Part shown: positions 34,415-42,685 of the stretch, in pieces
How the letters are laid out: every line of letters starts with the position of its first letter
Position numbering within the stretch: the stretch's first letter is position 1
From: Paenibacillus sp. HWE-109
Lineage (GTDB): Bacteria > Bacillota > Bacilli > Paenibacillales > NBRC-103111
Reading direction: 5' to 3'
DNA length: 64,000 nucleotides
Assembly (NCBI RefSeq): GCF_022163125.1
Contig: NZ_CP091881.1
Coordinates: forward strand, 3,472,001-3,536,000
Notes under the pieces: generated by a model
Database searches by the model: none
Told to the model about the DNA's origin: nothing
Seen by the model: only the letters and a program-made list of their open reading frames with translations
Made by a program: the position numbers and the translations under genes

Positions 34415-35884
34415 GTGGATCATACCCGTACCCCCCTGTTCACTGCACTACTCGCTCACGCGGACAAAAATCCAATTCAGTTCCATATTCCTGGCCACAA
34501 AAAAGGAGTTGGCATGGACCCGGAATTTCGTTCCTTCATTGGGGACAATGCCCTGTCCATCGACCTCATCAATATAGCACCCCTGGATGACCTACATCAA
34601 CCAATGGGCGTGATCGAGGAAGCCCAGAGGCTTGCTGCGGACGCCTACGGCGCTGACCATACCTTCTTCTCCGTACAAGGTACAAGCGGTGCCATCATGA
34701 CGATGATTATGACCGTATGTTCCGAGGGTGATAAAATTATCGTTCCGCGCAATGTTCACAAGTCCGTGCTTGCCGCAATAATTTTCGTCGGCGCTAAGCC
34801 GGTATTTATTCAACCTGCTCGTGATAAGAATCTCGGTATCGATCACGGCATCCCAACGCGTTCCGTGCGCAGAGCTCTGGAGAAGCATCCCGATGCCAAA
34901 GCCGTATTAGTCATTAATCCAACTTACTATGGCGTTTGTACCAATCTCAAAGAAATTGTTGATCTTGTTCATAGCTTCAACATGCCGGTTCTGGTCGATG
35001 AAGCACACGGTGTGCTGATTCATTTCCATGACAAGCTGCCTATGTCCGCTATGGAAGCCGGTGCTGATATGGCGGCAACCAGTGTTCACAAACTGGGCGG
35101 TTCGATGACGCAAAGTTCCGTACTTAACATCAAAGGAAATCGCGTTAATCCGAAGCGTATCCAAACGATCATCTCGATGCTGACAACGACATCAACCTCT
35201 TATATTTTATTAGCTTCATTGGATACTGCGCGTAGACATTTGGCCCTAAATGGACGTAGTATGGCTGAAAGCACCATTGAATTGGCACAATATACGCGTA
35301 GACAAATCAATGAAATTCCCAACCTCTACTGTTTCGGCGAGGAGATTTTGGGAGAAGAAGCCACTTTCAACTATGACCCTACGAAAATATGCGTGCATGT
35401 CCGCAAGCTCGGCATCACTGGCTTCGAAGTTGAAAATTGGCTGCGTGATCACTACAATATCGAAGTCGAGATGAGCGATATGTATAACATATTGTGTCTC
35501 ATTACACCAGGGGATACTCCAGAGAACATTGAAACTCTGTTAACAGCTCTGCGCGAACTCTCCCATATCAATGATGACGTTGTTGAGGTCAAAGAAGTTG
35601 TCATTAAAGTCCCTGCTATTCCTCAACTTACGTTGACACCAAGGGATGCCTTCTATGGCGAAACGGAAATCCTGCCATTCAAAGACTCTGCTGACCGCAT
35701 TATTGCGGAATTCATTTATGTCTATCCGCCAGGTATTCCTATTCTGCTGCCAGGTGAAGTCATCACACAAGAGTTGATAGACTACATTGTCGAGCATGTA
35801 GAAGTTGGGCTGCCTGTCAAGGGGCCTGAGGATCGCAGTGTGCAGAATGTCAAAGTCATCGTGGAAACACAAGCGATTTTCTAG
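34415..35884 (+). CDS. speA: Arginine decarboxylase, PLP-dependent (Orn/Lys/Arg decarboxylase class I fold)
   Basis: A 489-residue cytoplasmic decarboxylase matching the length of B. subtilis SpeA (about 490), the first step of polyamine synthesis through agmatine. It has the N-terminal FHIPGHKKG, the PLP-phosphate region SVQGTSGAIM, the VDEAHGV aspartate and histidine, and the Schiff-base lysine in SVHKLGGSMTQSS. The C-terminal domain ends YVYPPGIPILLPGE. The start is GTG 34415. Close lysine decarboxylases of the same fold cannot be fully excluded. No agmatinase gene is next to it. Confidence 0.88.
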   Translation: MDHTRTPLFTALLAHADKNPIQFHIPGHKKGVGMDPEFRSFIGDNALSIDLINIAPLDDLHQPMGVIEEAQRLAADAYGADHTFFSVQGTSGAIMTMIMTVCSEGDKIIVPRNVHKSVLAAIIFVGAKPVFIQPARDKNLGIDHGIPTRSVRRALEKHPDAKAVLVINPTYYGVCTNLKEIVDLVHSFNMPVLVDEAHGVLIHFHDKLPMSAMEAGADMAATSVHKLGGSMTQSSVLNIKGNRVNPKRIQTIISMLTTTSTSYILLASLDTARRHLALNGRSMAESTIELAQYTRRQINEIPNLYCFGEEILGEEATFNYDPTKICVHVRKLGITGFEVENWLRDHYNIEVEMSDMYNILCLITPGDTPENIETLLTALRELSHINDDVVEVKEVVIKVPAIPQLTLTPRDAFYGETEILPFKDSADRIIAEFIYVYPPGIPILLPGEVITQELIDYIVEHVEVGLPVKGPEDRSVQNVKVIVETQAIF

Positions 35885-35907
35885 CGTTTCCTTGGATCAG
35901 GTAGATA

Positions 35908-35936
35908 TTGTAAAACCGTTTACATGATGCTATGAT
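35908..35936 (+). promoter_or_regulatory. Promoter with an internal TGTAAA-N4-TTTACA palindrome
   Basis: TTGTAA (35908-35913), 17-bp spacer, TATGAT (35931-35936). A palindrome with perfect 6-bp arms (35909-35924) overlaps the -35. It resembles a cre site but is 2 bp too long in the middle. Confidence 0.55.
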
Positions 35937-35970
35937 GTTGTTGATGTTTAGCGAATGAGGTGATCAAGGA

Positions 35971-36390
35971 ATGGCTCAAAGCGCTTATATTAAATTCGTA
36001 ACAGGTTCCACTGTAGCCGCGCTCACCTTGGATGAACTCAAGGAAAGGCTGCTTCACTACCGTGAACAACTCGCCTTGACGGCCAAGCAGCTTGGCTGGG
36101 AGTACGATGAGGCCGGTTTTCCCTACACCATTGAGACGAAGCCGGAAGGCGAAGGCAAATGGTTCTATCTCAAAGGTATCAATCCCTTATACAAATACAT
36201 AGTGATTGGTGTCGGCAATGAGCAGAAGCAAGAGGAAGATCACCATTATGTCCAAGTCGTATTGCCTGATGACGCCACGCATGGCGACAAGAGCAAAGGC
36301 AATGAATTCTGCAAATATCTCGGCAAGCTGCTGAAGGCCGAACTTCATTTATTCAACGGCAGAATCATGTATTTCAATCCTAGAAAATGA
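35971..36390 (+). CDS. Small conserved Bacillales protein, DUF1885-like
   Basis: A 139-residue soluble protein starting MAQSAYIKFVTGSTVAALTL, with WEYDEAGFPYTIE and ending GRIMYFNPRK. The pattern recalls DUF1885 as I know it, a Bacillus family of unknown role. GAGGTGATC precedes the ATG. A bidirectional terminator follows. Confidence 0.78.
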   Translation: MAQSAYIKFVTGSTVAALTLDELKERLLHYREQLALTAKQLGWEYDEAGFPYTIETKPEGEGKWFYLKGINPLYKYIVIGVGNEQKQEEDHHYVQVVLPDDATHGDKSKGNEFCKYLGKLLKAELHLFNGRIMYFNPRK

Positions 36391-36404
36391 TAGCTGACAA
36401 ACAG

Positions 36405-36438
36405 AAACCCCCTAACAGAGTCCTCTGCTAGGGGGTTC
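36405..36438. terminator. Bidirectional intrinsic terminator
   Basis: AACCCCCTAACAGAG (36406-36420) pairs with CTCTGCTAGGGGGTT (36423-36437), one mismatch, 2-nt loop. Shared by convergent genes. Confidence 0.85.
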
Positions 36439-36451
36439 TTATGTATAGCTC

Positions 36452-36763
36452 TTATTCTTCGCCTTCTTGAGCCACGATTTCGTTGTAAATAGTGACAACA
36501 CGTTCCCATTCTTGCTCATCTTCAATGTTGACAAGGAAGGCTTCGTCGTCTTCTTCTTCCACACGGAAAATAACACCGTCAGCTTCAGGATCATTGCGGT
36601 CAAGCAATACTGCATACGCTTGCTCTTGAGATTGGAAGGTATAGACCATCACCATCTCATGCTCTTCACCGTTCTCGTCCGTTACGATAAAAACATCTTC
36701 CCCTTGCTCGTGATCGTGGTCACAGTCCGGGCCGTGTACATGATCATGCTTCTCATCGCTCAC
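36452..36763 (-). CDS. DUF1292 family protein (YrzB-like)
   Basis: A 103-residue, very acidic protein of the DUF1292 family: VFIVTDENGEEHEM near residue 25 and VIFRVEEEDDEAFLVNIEDEQEW toward the end, cited here by its EEEDDEAFL core. Its N-terminus is His-rich (DHVHGPDCDHDHE), a possible metal-binding extension not general in the family. Function unknown. Confidence 0.88.
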   Translation of the reverse strand: MSDEKHDHVHGPDCDHDHEQGEDVFIVTDENGEEHEMVMVYTFQSQEQAYAVLLDRNDPEADGVIFRVEEEDDEAFLVNIEDEQEWERVVTIYNEIVAQEGEE

Positions 36764-36854
36764 AGGCAGAACCTCTTTTCGTTGAATAATAAGTTACGTC
36801 ATTATCCTAACATTTTCATAATAAGAGGTCAAACCACTTTCTGTGCGGCCTATC

Positions 36855-37472
36855 CTACTCCGATTGGATCTGCTTCTCGGAAACAACGGAGTAATCGCTG
36901 GCCCCCTCTTGCTTCATCGCAAATTTCACGACGTAGGTACCCGCTTCATCAAAGGAGACGCCATACAAAGGAACCTTCAGCCAAAATGCTTCTTTGGACT
37001 CCGAGATTGATTTCACAACCGGCGTCACAACGCTTTTGCCGCTTGGGGAGTAGATCGAAACTTGCACAGAACTGATGCTGGTTTTCAAATTATCCACTTG
37101 TGCAAAAACAATAAAATCGGCTGATTTGCCGCGCTCGACAACACCAAATGGTACGATCGCAGAATCTTTGCGCACCTCAGTTGTGAAAAACAAGTGTACG
37201 TTAGGTTTGTACAAGTACGCCGTTTTGTTCGAATTATCCCATTTCACCAATGCTTGCAGCGCATCACTGACAGCGCGCAACGGGAGAACTGTCTTGCCTT
37301 CAACAATCAATGGTGGAACTTCTGAATCCCCAAACTCCGATGTCGTGTTATTCACGACCAACCGCGCAATGTTATATCCCTTAAAATCCCCCCATATCGA
37401 TGAGGCCACCACTGCAGCCGTGCTTAGAACAAAAAACACCAGCATCAACGCAAATATCCGCTGAACTTTCAT
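36855..37472 (-). CDS. Secreted stalk-domain protein (copper amine oxidase N-terminal-like)
   Basis: A 205-residue exported protein: signal segment RIFALMLVFFVLSTAAVVAS, a stalk domain with PPLIVEGKTVLPLRAVSDAL then WDNSNKTAYLY, and a C-terminal beta-rich half of unknown fold. ATG 37472 is preceded by GGAGG at 7 nt; the frame upstream of it is unused and overlaps the hydrolase gene. It differs from the 25.7-kb stalk protein outside the stalk. Confidence 0.85.
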   Translation of the reverse strand: MKVQRIFALMLVFFVLSTAAVVASSIWGDFKGYNIARLVVNNTTSEFGDSEVPPLIVEGKTVLPLRAVSDALQALVKWDNSNKTAYLYKPNVHLFFTTEVRKDSAIVPFGVVERGKSADFIVFAQVDNLKTSISSVQVSIYSPSGKSVVTPVVKSISESKEAFWLKVPLYGVSFDEAGTYVVKFAMKQEGASDYSVVSEKQIQSE

Positions 37473-37551
37473 CTTTTTACCTCCAGCTCTCGTTAGTAAT
37501 CTTTGTGTCTGCTTCTTTATACTCCGAAGTTTTGGAAGAGTTGCGATGAAT

Positions 37552-38454
37552 TTATAATTTTGATAAAAAAGCAAGAACACGCTCCGTATAGGCTTCAGGC
37601 TGCTTTTGATAGGAGCCCACATGCAGCCCTTGTTCGGTAATCCAAAGCTCAAAAACATCCGGATGCTTGCGCCACATCGCTTCGCTATTGGACCATGGTA
37701 TCGCGTTATCGCTTTGACTATGGATAAATAGAATCGGTCTGGGATATATGCGATCAACTGCTGCCAAAGCATCTACACGGCGCGGTTTGATGCCAATTAG
37801 TTTGGGCAGAATCGTCAAAATCAAAGGTGTGAACGGCAGCCTGGGAAGCTTTGACCATACAGGCAAATTATCTTGCAAATAAGGATGCAGTTGACTGAAG
37901 GCACTGTCCGTAATGACACCTCGAACGGATGGTTCATCTGCTGCAGCCAACAGGGATGTCGTCCCTCCCATCGAGAAACCTAATAAGCTAATTTTACCGC
38001 CAATATGCGTCTGCACCCACTGGATAGCGCCAAGTACATCCTGCTTCTCCAAATAACCTACCGTCGTCAACCGGCCTTCCGATTGACCTGAATTCCGAAA
38101 ATCAAACATCAGCACATGATATCCGGCAGCCACAATGGATTTGGCTAATGCTAAGGCAGGAACTCCTTTCTCCAATCGTGTCCCTGCATAACCATGCGAC
38201 ATAATAACCGTTAGCGGTTCTTGTCTATTAGCAGCATTCGATCTGAAAAACCATCCGTCCAGCCTAACGCCGCCATCCAAACTTTTGAACTGGACAACTT
38301 GTTCATCTAAACCGAATGTCTCTGGCGACTCATCTACCGGCTTGCGCTTAGGATGTGTGAGCTGCCAACCCACATAGGTCGATATACCTACAAGCACAAA
38401 CCCTACCAGCATTACTACCGCCAAACTACTAAGGAACCACACCACGGGAATCAT
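37552..38454 (-). CDS. Membrane-anchored alpha/beta hydrolase
   Basis: A 300-residue hydrolase with one N-terminal membrane helix (SLAVVMLVGFVLVGISTYVG). Catalytic Ser is in the elbow GFSMGG, the oxyanion region in MSHGYAGTR, Asp in HSQSDNAIP and His in EQGLHVGSY. The start is ATG 38454 behind AAAGG. Related B. subtilis proteins are YqkD-like esterases or peptidases; the substrate is unknown. Confidence 0.87.
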   Translation of the reverse strand: MIPVVWFLSSLAVVMLVGFVLVGISTYVGWQLTHPKRKPVDESPETFGLDEQVVQFKSLDGGVRLDGWFFRSNAANRQEPLTVIMSHGYAGTRLEKGVPALALAKSIVAAGYHVLMFDFRNSGQSEGRLTTVGYLEKQDVLGAIQWVQTHIGGKISLLGFSMGGTTSLLAAADEPSVRGVITDSAFSQLHPYLQDNLPVWSKLPRLPFTPLILTILPKLIGIKPRRVDALAAVDRIYPRPILFIHSQSDNAIPWSNSEAMWRKHPDVFELWITEQGLHVGSYQKQPEAYTERVLAFLSKL

Positions 38455-38617
38455 CCACACCTTTTAAATGAAATAGAAGCGAAGTCGTTAAACTGTGACA
38501 TTTGCACGAAAACAAATTAATCCGATCCCCTGTGAAACAGATAATGGTTGAAATGCTGCAACCTCCCATGCTACATTAGAAAAAGATGGTTTTTGTCGAA
38601 TTCTGGGAGGCGTCTGA

Positions 38618-39370
38618 ATGAGTTTGCAAATTCAAATGTTGGGAACCGGCAGCGCGTTTGCCAAAACTCTTTATAATACAAGCGCATTAGTTCGTTCTAA
38701 CAACAAAAATATACTAATCGATTGTGGTCATACAACCCCTAAATCGCTTGATGATATTCAGGTTCAACCAGATCAAATTGAGGGCATTATCATTTCACAT
38801 ATCCATGCTGATCATATTGGCGGATTAGAAGAAATGGCCTTTCGTCTATTATATGAATTTAACCAGAAGAAAACCAAACTTTTCATGACACCAGCAATCG
38901 CCGCAATTCTGTGGGAGAATACACTTAAAGGCGGTATGTACAACCCTTCGGATGGCTTTAATGGCATCGAAGATTATTTTGATATCGTTTTGTTGGAAGA
39001 AAGTAAGCCCACAGAAATTGTTCCGGGTTTTACGATCGAGCTCATCTCTACACTCCATATTCCTCATAAGCCTAGTTATTCTTTATTCATCAATGAGCAA
39101 ACTTTCTATAGCGCGGACACCAAATTTAATGAAGATTTACTAATACACGAAGTGATAAACAAACGAAATTGCCATACGATTTTGCATGATTGCCAGTTGG
39201 GTGGGCACGGAGCGATTCATGCAACCTTAGCTGAACTGCTAACCCTGCCTGAGGAGATCCAGCAAAAAATCCATCTCATGCACTATGGGGACGAGATGGT
39301 GAACTATATGGGTAAAACGGGAAAAATGACCTTCATCAAACAGCACGATGTTCTCGTACTTCCGCAGTAA
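38618..39370 (+). CDS. MBL-fold metallo-hydrolase
   Basis: A 250-residue metallo-beta-lactamase-fold protein. Metal ligands are in SHIHADHIGGLE (HxHxDH), a later His in LISTLHIPHKP, Asp in YSADTKF and a C-terminal His in LMHYGDE. The N-terminal MLGTGSAFAK resembles RNase Z/phnP-type members, but the RNase Z exosite arm is not seen. Single gene with GGGAGG upstream. Substrate unknown. Confidence 0.88.
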   Translation: MSLQIQMLGTGSAFAKTLYNTSALVRSNNKNILIDCGHTTPKSLDDIQVQPDQIEGIIISHIHADHIGGLEEMAFRLLYEFNQKKTKLFMTPAIAAILWENTLKGGMYNPSDGFNGIEDYFDIVLLEESKPTEIVPGFTIELISTLHIPHKPSYSLFINEQTFYSADTKFNEDLLIHEVINKRNCHTILHDCQLGGHGAIHATLAELLTLPEEIQQKIHLMHYGDEMVNYMGKTGKMTFIKQHDVLVLPQ

Positions 39371-39534
39371 AATCCTTCTCTCGAACCTAGGGATAGCAGC
39401 CCATAGGTTCTTTTTCGTGAAAATAATTGTTTTTTTGCTAATCTTTTTACGCATCAGCAGGAATTGGTAAATAGACAGAGAACATGTCAGATGGGTGTAA
39501 AATGAGTGAATACTTACATTCAGGAGATGATGCG

Positions 39535-41145
39535 GTGGTTATTAATTGGATTCTTTTGGCCTATGCAGTAGTATACGTCATATATACGATGATTTTACAT
39601 ACAACACTTCATATACCTCTATTATTACTACTAGTTATCTTGTATGTCATCAGTCTAAGGATTCAGAAGAAGCATGTCGCCATCCCATGGCTGCGATTAT
39701 TGTTCCTAGGACTCATTCACTACTTTGGACACCTAAGCCTTTGTTTGCCTCTCTACATACTAACGCTAATTCGTGACATATATGCAGAAGGCAACCGCAA
39801 AAATTCTTGGCAGCTTACGATAGCCTATATCCTTGTTTTTATTCTAAATGTTTATTTCATTAAGGGCTTCCACAATTTTCTGTGGATTTACTATCTAGAA
39901 TGTACACTATATTTTACAACTGTCGCCGTCCTGACACGCGCAACCTATTCAACCATCCAGAAAAACGAGCGATTAACTAAGGAGCGTTATCTGTATGCTC
40001 AGCAGGATTCGCTGACGGGATTGTTTAATTATGAAGAAGCTCACCGAAGATTGGAACAACTCATTTCTCAGAAACAAGAGCTCGTCCTGATTCTCATTGA
40101 CTGCACCGATTTAAAAGCTATGAATACCACTCGTGGTTTTCAAGCTGGCAATTTTATTTTGAAACAACTGGCAGACCTGCTTCAAATCCTGTTCAAGGAA
40201 GCTTTCTTTATTTCCAGATATGGCGGTGATGAATTTGCTGTTGTCATGCCACTCCTATCCGATCAGCTCGCATCTGAATCCTTCAAGCTCAAACTTGACT
40301 CTGAGCTTCCTAAGTTAACTGGCATTCAGATTACATACGGAATGGCTTCCTATCCACTCGAATGTATAACGAAAGATGATCTAATTTTACTTGCCGAGCA
40401 TAATTTATTTATTAAGAAGCGTGAATCGTGGTTAAAGCGCGAAGAGCACATGCTGCGCTCAGATAAGCTGCGTGTCATCGGCGAACTAGCTTCAGGAATG
40501 GCTCATGAGATACGCAACCCATTGACAACGGTCAAAGGCTTCCTGCAAATCTCAAAAGCAAACGGTTACAATATTGAAAATTGGTATGGTCTCATTATGG
40601 ATGAAATTGATCGAATGAGCGATTTAACGGGGGAATTCCTACAATTCTCAAAGCCTCATAGCGTTGACTTCCGAATCCATTCCTTGCATGAATGTATCCT
40701 TAAAGTCATCGCCTTAATGGAATCGGAGGCAACGCGTTTCGGACATCAAATTCACTACAAAGAATCCTTGGACCCTGTACTTCTATGGATGGACCAGGAT
40801 AAGATCACCCAAGTCCTTTTAAACATCATTAAAAATGCTTGTGAAGCTATGGAAGAAAATGGCCTTGTTCGCGTAGAATTAATTCCGAATCCTGAGTTGA
40901 CTACGATAATCATTCAAGATAGCGGTCCAGGAATTCCCAGTGATCAATTAGAGAAAATCTTCCATCCTTTTTATACAACGAAAGCAGAGGGCACGGGTCT
41001 TGGATTGTCGATTTGCTACAAAATCGTTCAAGATCACCGCGGTACGATTGAAGTAGAGAGTTCCCCTGGGAACGGCACGCGCTTCATCCTTACGTTCCCG
41101 CTTGCAGGGAACGATGTACAATTAGAAAAAGCCGCTTTTATTTGA
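39535..41145 (+). CDS. Membrane GGDEF-histidine kinase fusion
   Basis: A 536-residue protein. Five to six N-terminal helices (to about residue 150) are followed by a GGDEF domain (DSLTGLFNYEEA to RYGGDEFAVV), then a HisKA box GMAHEIRNPLTTVKGF and a HATPase domain (NIIKNACEAM, DSGPGIP, GTGLGLSIC). The kinase half resembles KinB/KinD-type sporulation kinases. The GGDEF keeps its signature, but the guanine-contact Asp of the GHxxGD stretch is Asn (GFQAGN) and no RxxD inhibitory site is visible, so cyclase activity is doubtful; it may bind a nucleotide as a sensor. GTG 39535 has AGGAG 8 nt upstream. No response regulator is adjacent. Confidence 0.9.
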   Translation: MVINWILLAYAVVYVIYTMILHTTLHIPLLLLLVILYVISLRIQKKHVAIPWLRLLFLGLIHYFGHLSLCLPLYILTLIRDIYAEGNRKNSWQLTIAYILVFILNVYFIKGFHNFLWIYYLECTLYFTTVAVLTRATYSTIQKNERLTKERYLYAQQDSLTGLFNYEEAHRRLEQLISQKQELVLILIDCTDLKAMNTTRGFQAGNFILKQLADLLQILFKEAFFISRYGGDEFAVVMPLLSDQLASESFKLKLDSELPKLTGIQITYGMASYPLECITKDDLILLAEHNLFIKKRESWLKREEHMLRSDKLRVIGELASGMAHEIRNPLTTVKGFLQISKANGYNIENWYGLIMDEIDRMSDLTGEFLQFSKPHSVDFRIHSLHECILKVIALMESEATRFGHQIHYKESLDPVLLWMDQDKITQVLLNIIKNACEAMEENGLVRVELIPNPELTTIIIQDSGPGIPSDQLEKIFHPFYTTKAEGTGLGLSICYKIVQDHRGTIEVESSPGNGTRFILTFPLAGNDVQLEKAAFI

Positions 41146-41155
41146 GCGGCTTTTT
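41126..41155. terminator. Bidirectional terminator embedded in two convergent stop regions
   Basis: AAAAAGCCGCT (41126-41136) pairs with AGCGGCTTTTT (41145-41155). The stem includes the last codons of the kinase gene and of the convergent GNAT gene. Confidence 0.85.
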
Positions 41156-41578
41156 CATTCTGACATGGAGGATGCCGGCATCATAAAACGGTTCCTCAGA
41201 AATGACTTTATACCCTAACTGACTGTAAAAGCCCTCTGCTTGACACTGCGCATCCAGGATAGATGACGCACAATTCAATTCTTGAGCCTGTTCTTCCATA
41301 GCGAGAATCAACTGTTTACCAAGGGAGCGCCCTCTATATTCCTTCAATACAGCGACTCGCTGTAATTTGGCTGTTTGCGGCTGATATTCGTACCACCGAG
41401 CTGCGGCCACTGGACGCTCTCCGTCTAGTAGCAAAAAATGATGACACGACTCCGGGGATTCATCCTTCTCATCCATTTCCAAATGAGCTGGCACTTGTTG
41501 TTCGTCAACAAACACTTTGAAACGCACATCGAAACAGCTTTTAAGTTGATCTTGTGTTGTAACGCGAATCATTTCCAT
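41138..41578 (-). CDS. GNAT N-acetyltransferase (YjcF/ElaA-like)
   Basis: A 146-residue acetyltransferase: VRFKVFVDEQQVP near residue 18, the acetyl-CoA motif VLKEYRGRSLGKQLI (R/QxxGxG/A form) near 77, and GFYSQLGYKV. The N-terminal pattern fits the YjcF/ElaA branch. Acceptor unknown. Its 3' end overlaps the convergent kinase gene by 8 bp and shares its terminator. Confidence 0.88.
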   Translation of the reverse strand: MEMIRVTTQDQLKSCFDVRFKVFVDEQQVPAHLEMDEKDESPESCHHFLLLDGERPVAAARWYEYQPQTAKLQRVAVLKEYRGRSLGKQLILAMEEQAQELNCASSILDAQCQAEGFYSQLGYKVISEEPFYDAGILHVRMKKPLK

Positions 41579-41655
41579 GTGGACTTCTTCCTTTCTAAGA
41601 ACATCCCTTGATCTTATCTCATTCCAGAAAAGTTGTCCACATGATCTTAAGCCAC

Positions 41656-42114
41656 CTATTTCTTCTCCAAAAAATAACTCAGTGCACCAACTGCAATCCC
41701 CAAAAGTGCGCCCCCTGCAACTTCTCTAGGGAGATGACCTAATCGCTCTTTCAATGCTTTACGTCTGCGGGCATGATAAATACCGGGGTGATGCTTCGCC
41801 AAGCGTTCTACCTGTTCGTCCAAATCATTGACTTCAACCGCAATCTCCCCCGCTGCTCGTCTAATGCCCATAGCGTCGTACATGACAACGGCTCCAAATA
41901 CAGAACTTACAGCAAAATCAATCGCAGATAGGCCTCTCTTCATCGCTATGTAAGTAGCTAGTGCGCTGACACCTGAAGAATGCGAACTCGGCATTCCCCC
42001 TGTTTGAATCACTTGCGACCAATCCCATTTCCCTGTCTGCACATAGGTTAATGGCATTTTCATCGCCTGTGCAGTCCCAATTCCGATCATAGCTGTCGTT
42101 AAAGCTCGATTCAT
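41656..42114 (-). CDS. Divergent PAP2-family membrane protein (YuiD-like)
   Basis: A 152-residue membrane protein of the DUF212/divergent PAP2 family. GGMPSSHSSGVSALATY keeps the PSSHS phosphatase-like motif and MYDAMGIRRAAGE follows, ending in a glycine-rich helix GALLGIAVGALSY. ATG 42114 follows AAGAGGTGAGA; the longer frame is unused. Possible lipid phosphatase; activity is unproven for the family. Confidence 0.9.
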   Translation of the reverse strand: MNRALTTAMIGIGTAQAMKMPLTYVQTGKWDWSQVIQTGGMPSSHSSGVSALATYIAMKRGLSAIDFAVSSVFGAVVMYDAMGIRRAAGEIAVEVNDLDEQVERLAKHHPGIYHARRRKALKERLGHLPREVAGGALLGIAVGALSYFLEKK

Positions 42115-42256
42115 TTGTCTCACCTCTTGCATAGCATCCATCACAGGTTTAGATTCTATTCGCATTTTTTGATACAATAGAGAAGTTGCTCTGCCATGCA
42201 TCATACTTATCGACGAACAAAGTTTTCCCAGGGAAAACTCTAAGGAGTGTTCATAA

Positions 42257-42685
42257 ATGAATATCGCTTTTTTCCTATTGCCCAAATCAGAAGTTATTAC
42301 GACAACGCTGCAAGCTACCCTGCGCCAAACATTAGAACGGATGGAGTATCACCGTTATACGGCTGTGCCAATCCTCTCGGATCAAGGACATTATGTAGGA
42401 ACCGTTACAGAGGGTGACCTGCTGTGGTTTCTCAAAAACTCCAATGGGATTGACTTCGATCACTCCCATCGACACACCTTATCTGAGGTTCCCCTTCGTG
42501 TTCAAAATAAACCCGTGCATATTCATGCGGAAATGGTTGATCTCATAGACTTGGCTAAAGTTCAAAACTTCGTCCCCGTTGTTGATGACTCGGATAAGTT
42601 CATTGGGATCGTGCGCAGAAGCGAAATCATCGATTACTGCGCCAAGCAAATGTTCAGAGCCCCTTCCACTGCTGGAGAGATGTAG
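42257..42685 (+). CDS. CBS-domain protein
   Basis: A 142-residue protein made of a CBS pair: RYTAVPILSDQGHYVGTVTEGDLLWFL (first, cited by YVGTVTEGDLLW) and NFVPVVDDSDKFIGIVRRSEII (second, FIGIVRRSE). Such stand-alone pairs bind adenine nucleotides and act as regulators. SD AAGGAG precedes the ATG. Its 3' end overlaps the convergent GT39 gene by 32 bp. Confidence 0.88.
   Translation: MNIAFFLLPKSEVITTTLQATLRQTLERMEYHRYTAVPILSDQGHYVGTVTEGDLLWFLKNSNGIDFDHSHRHTLSEVPLRVQNKPVHIHAEMVDLIDLAKVQNFVPVVDDSDKFIGIVRRSEIIDYCAKQMFRAPSTAGEM

Noticed and set aside
35909..35924. CcpA cre site
   Set aside because: Arms fit but the centre is 4 bp instead of 2 bp, so it does not match the consensus.
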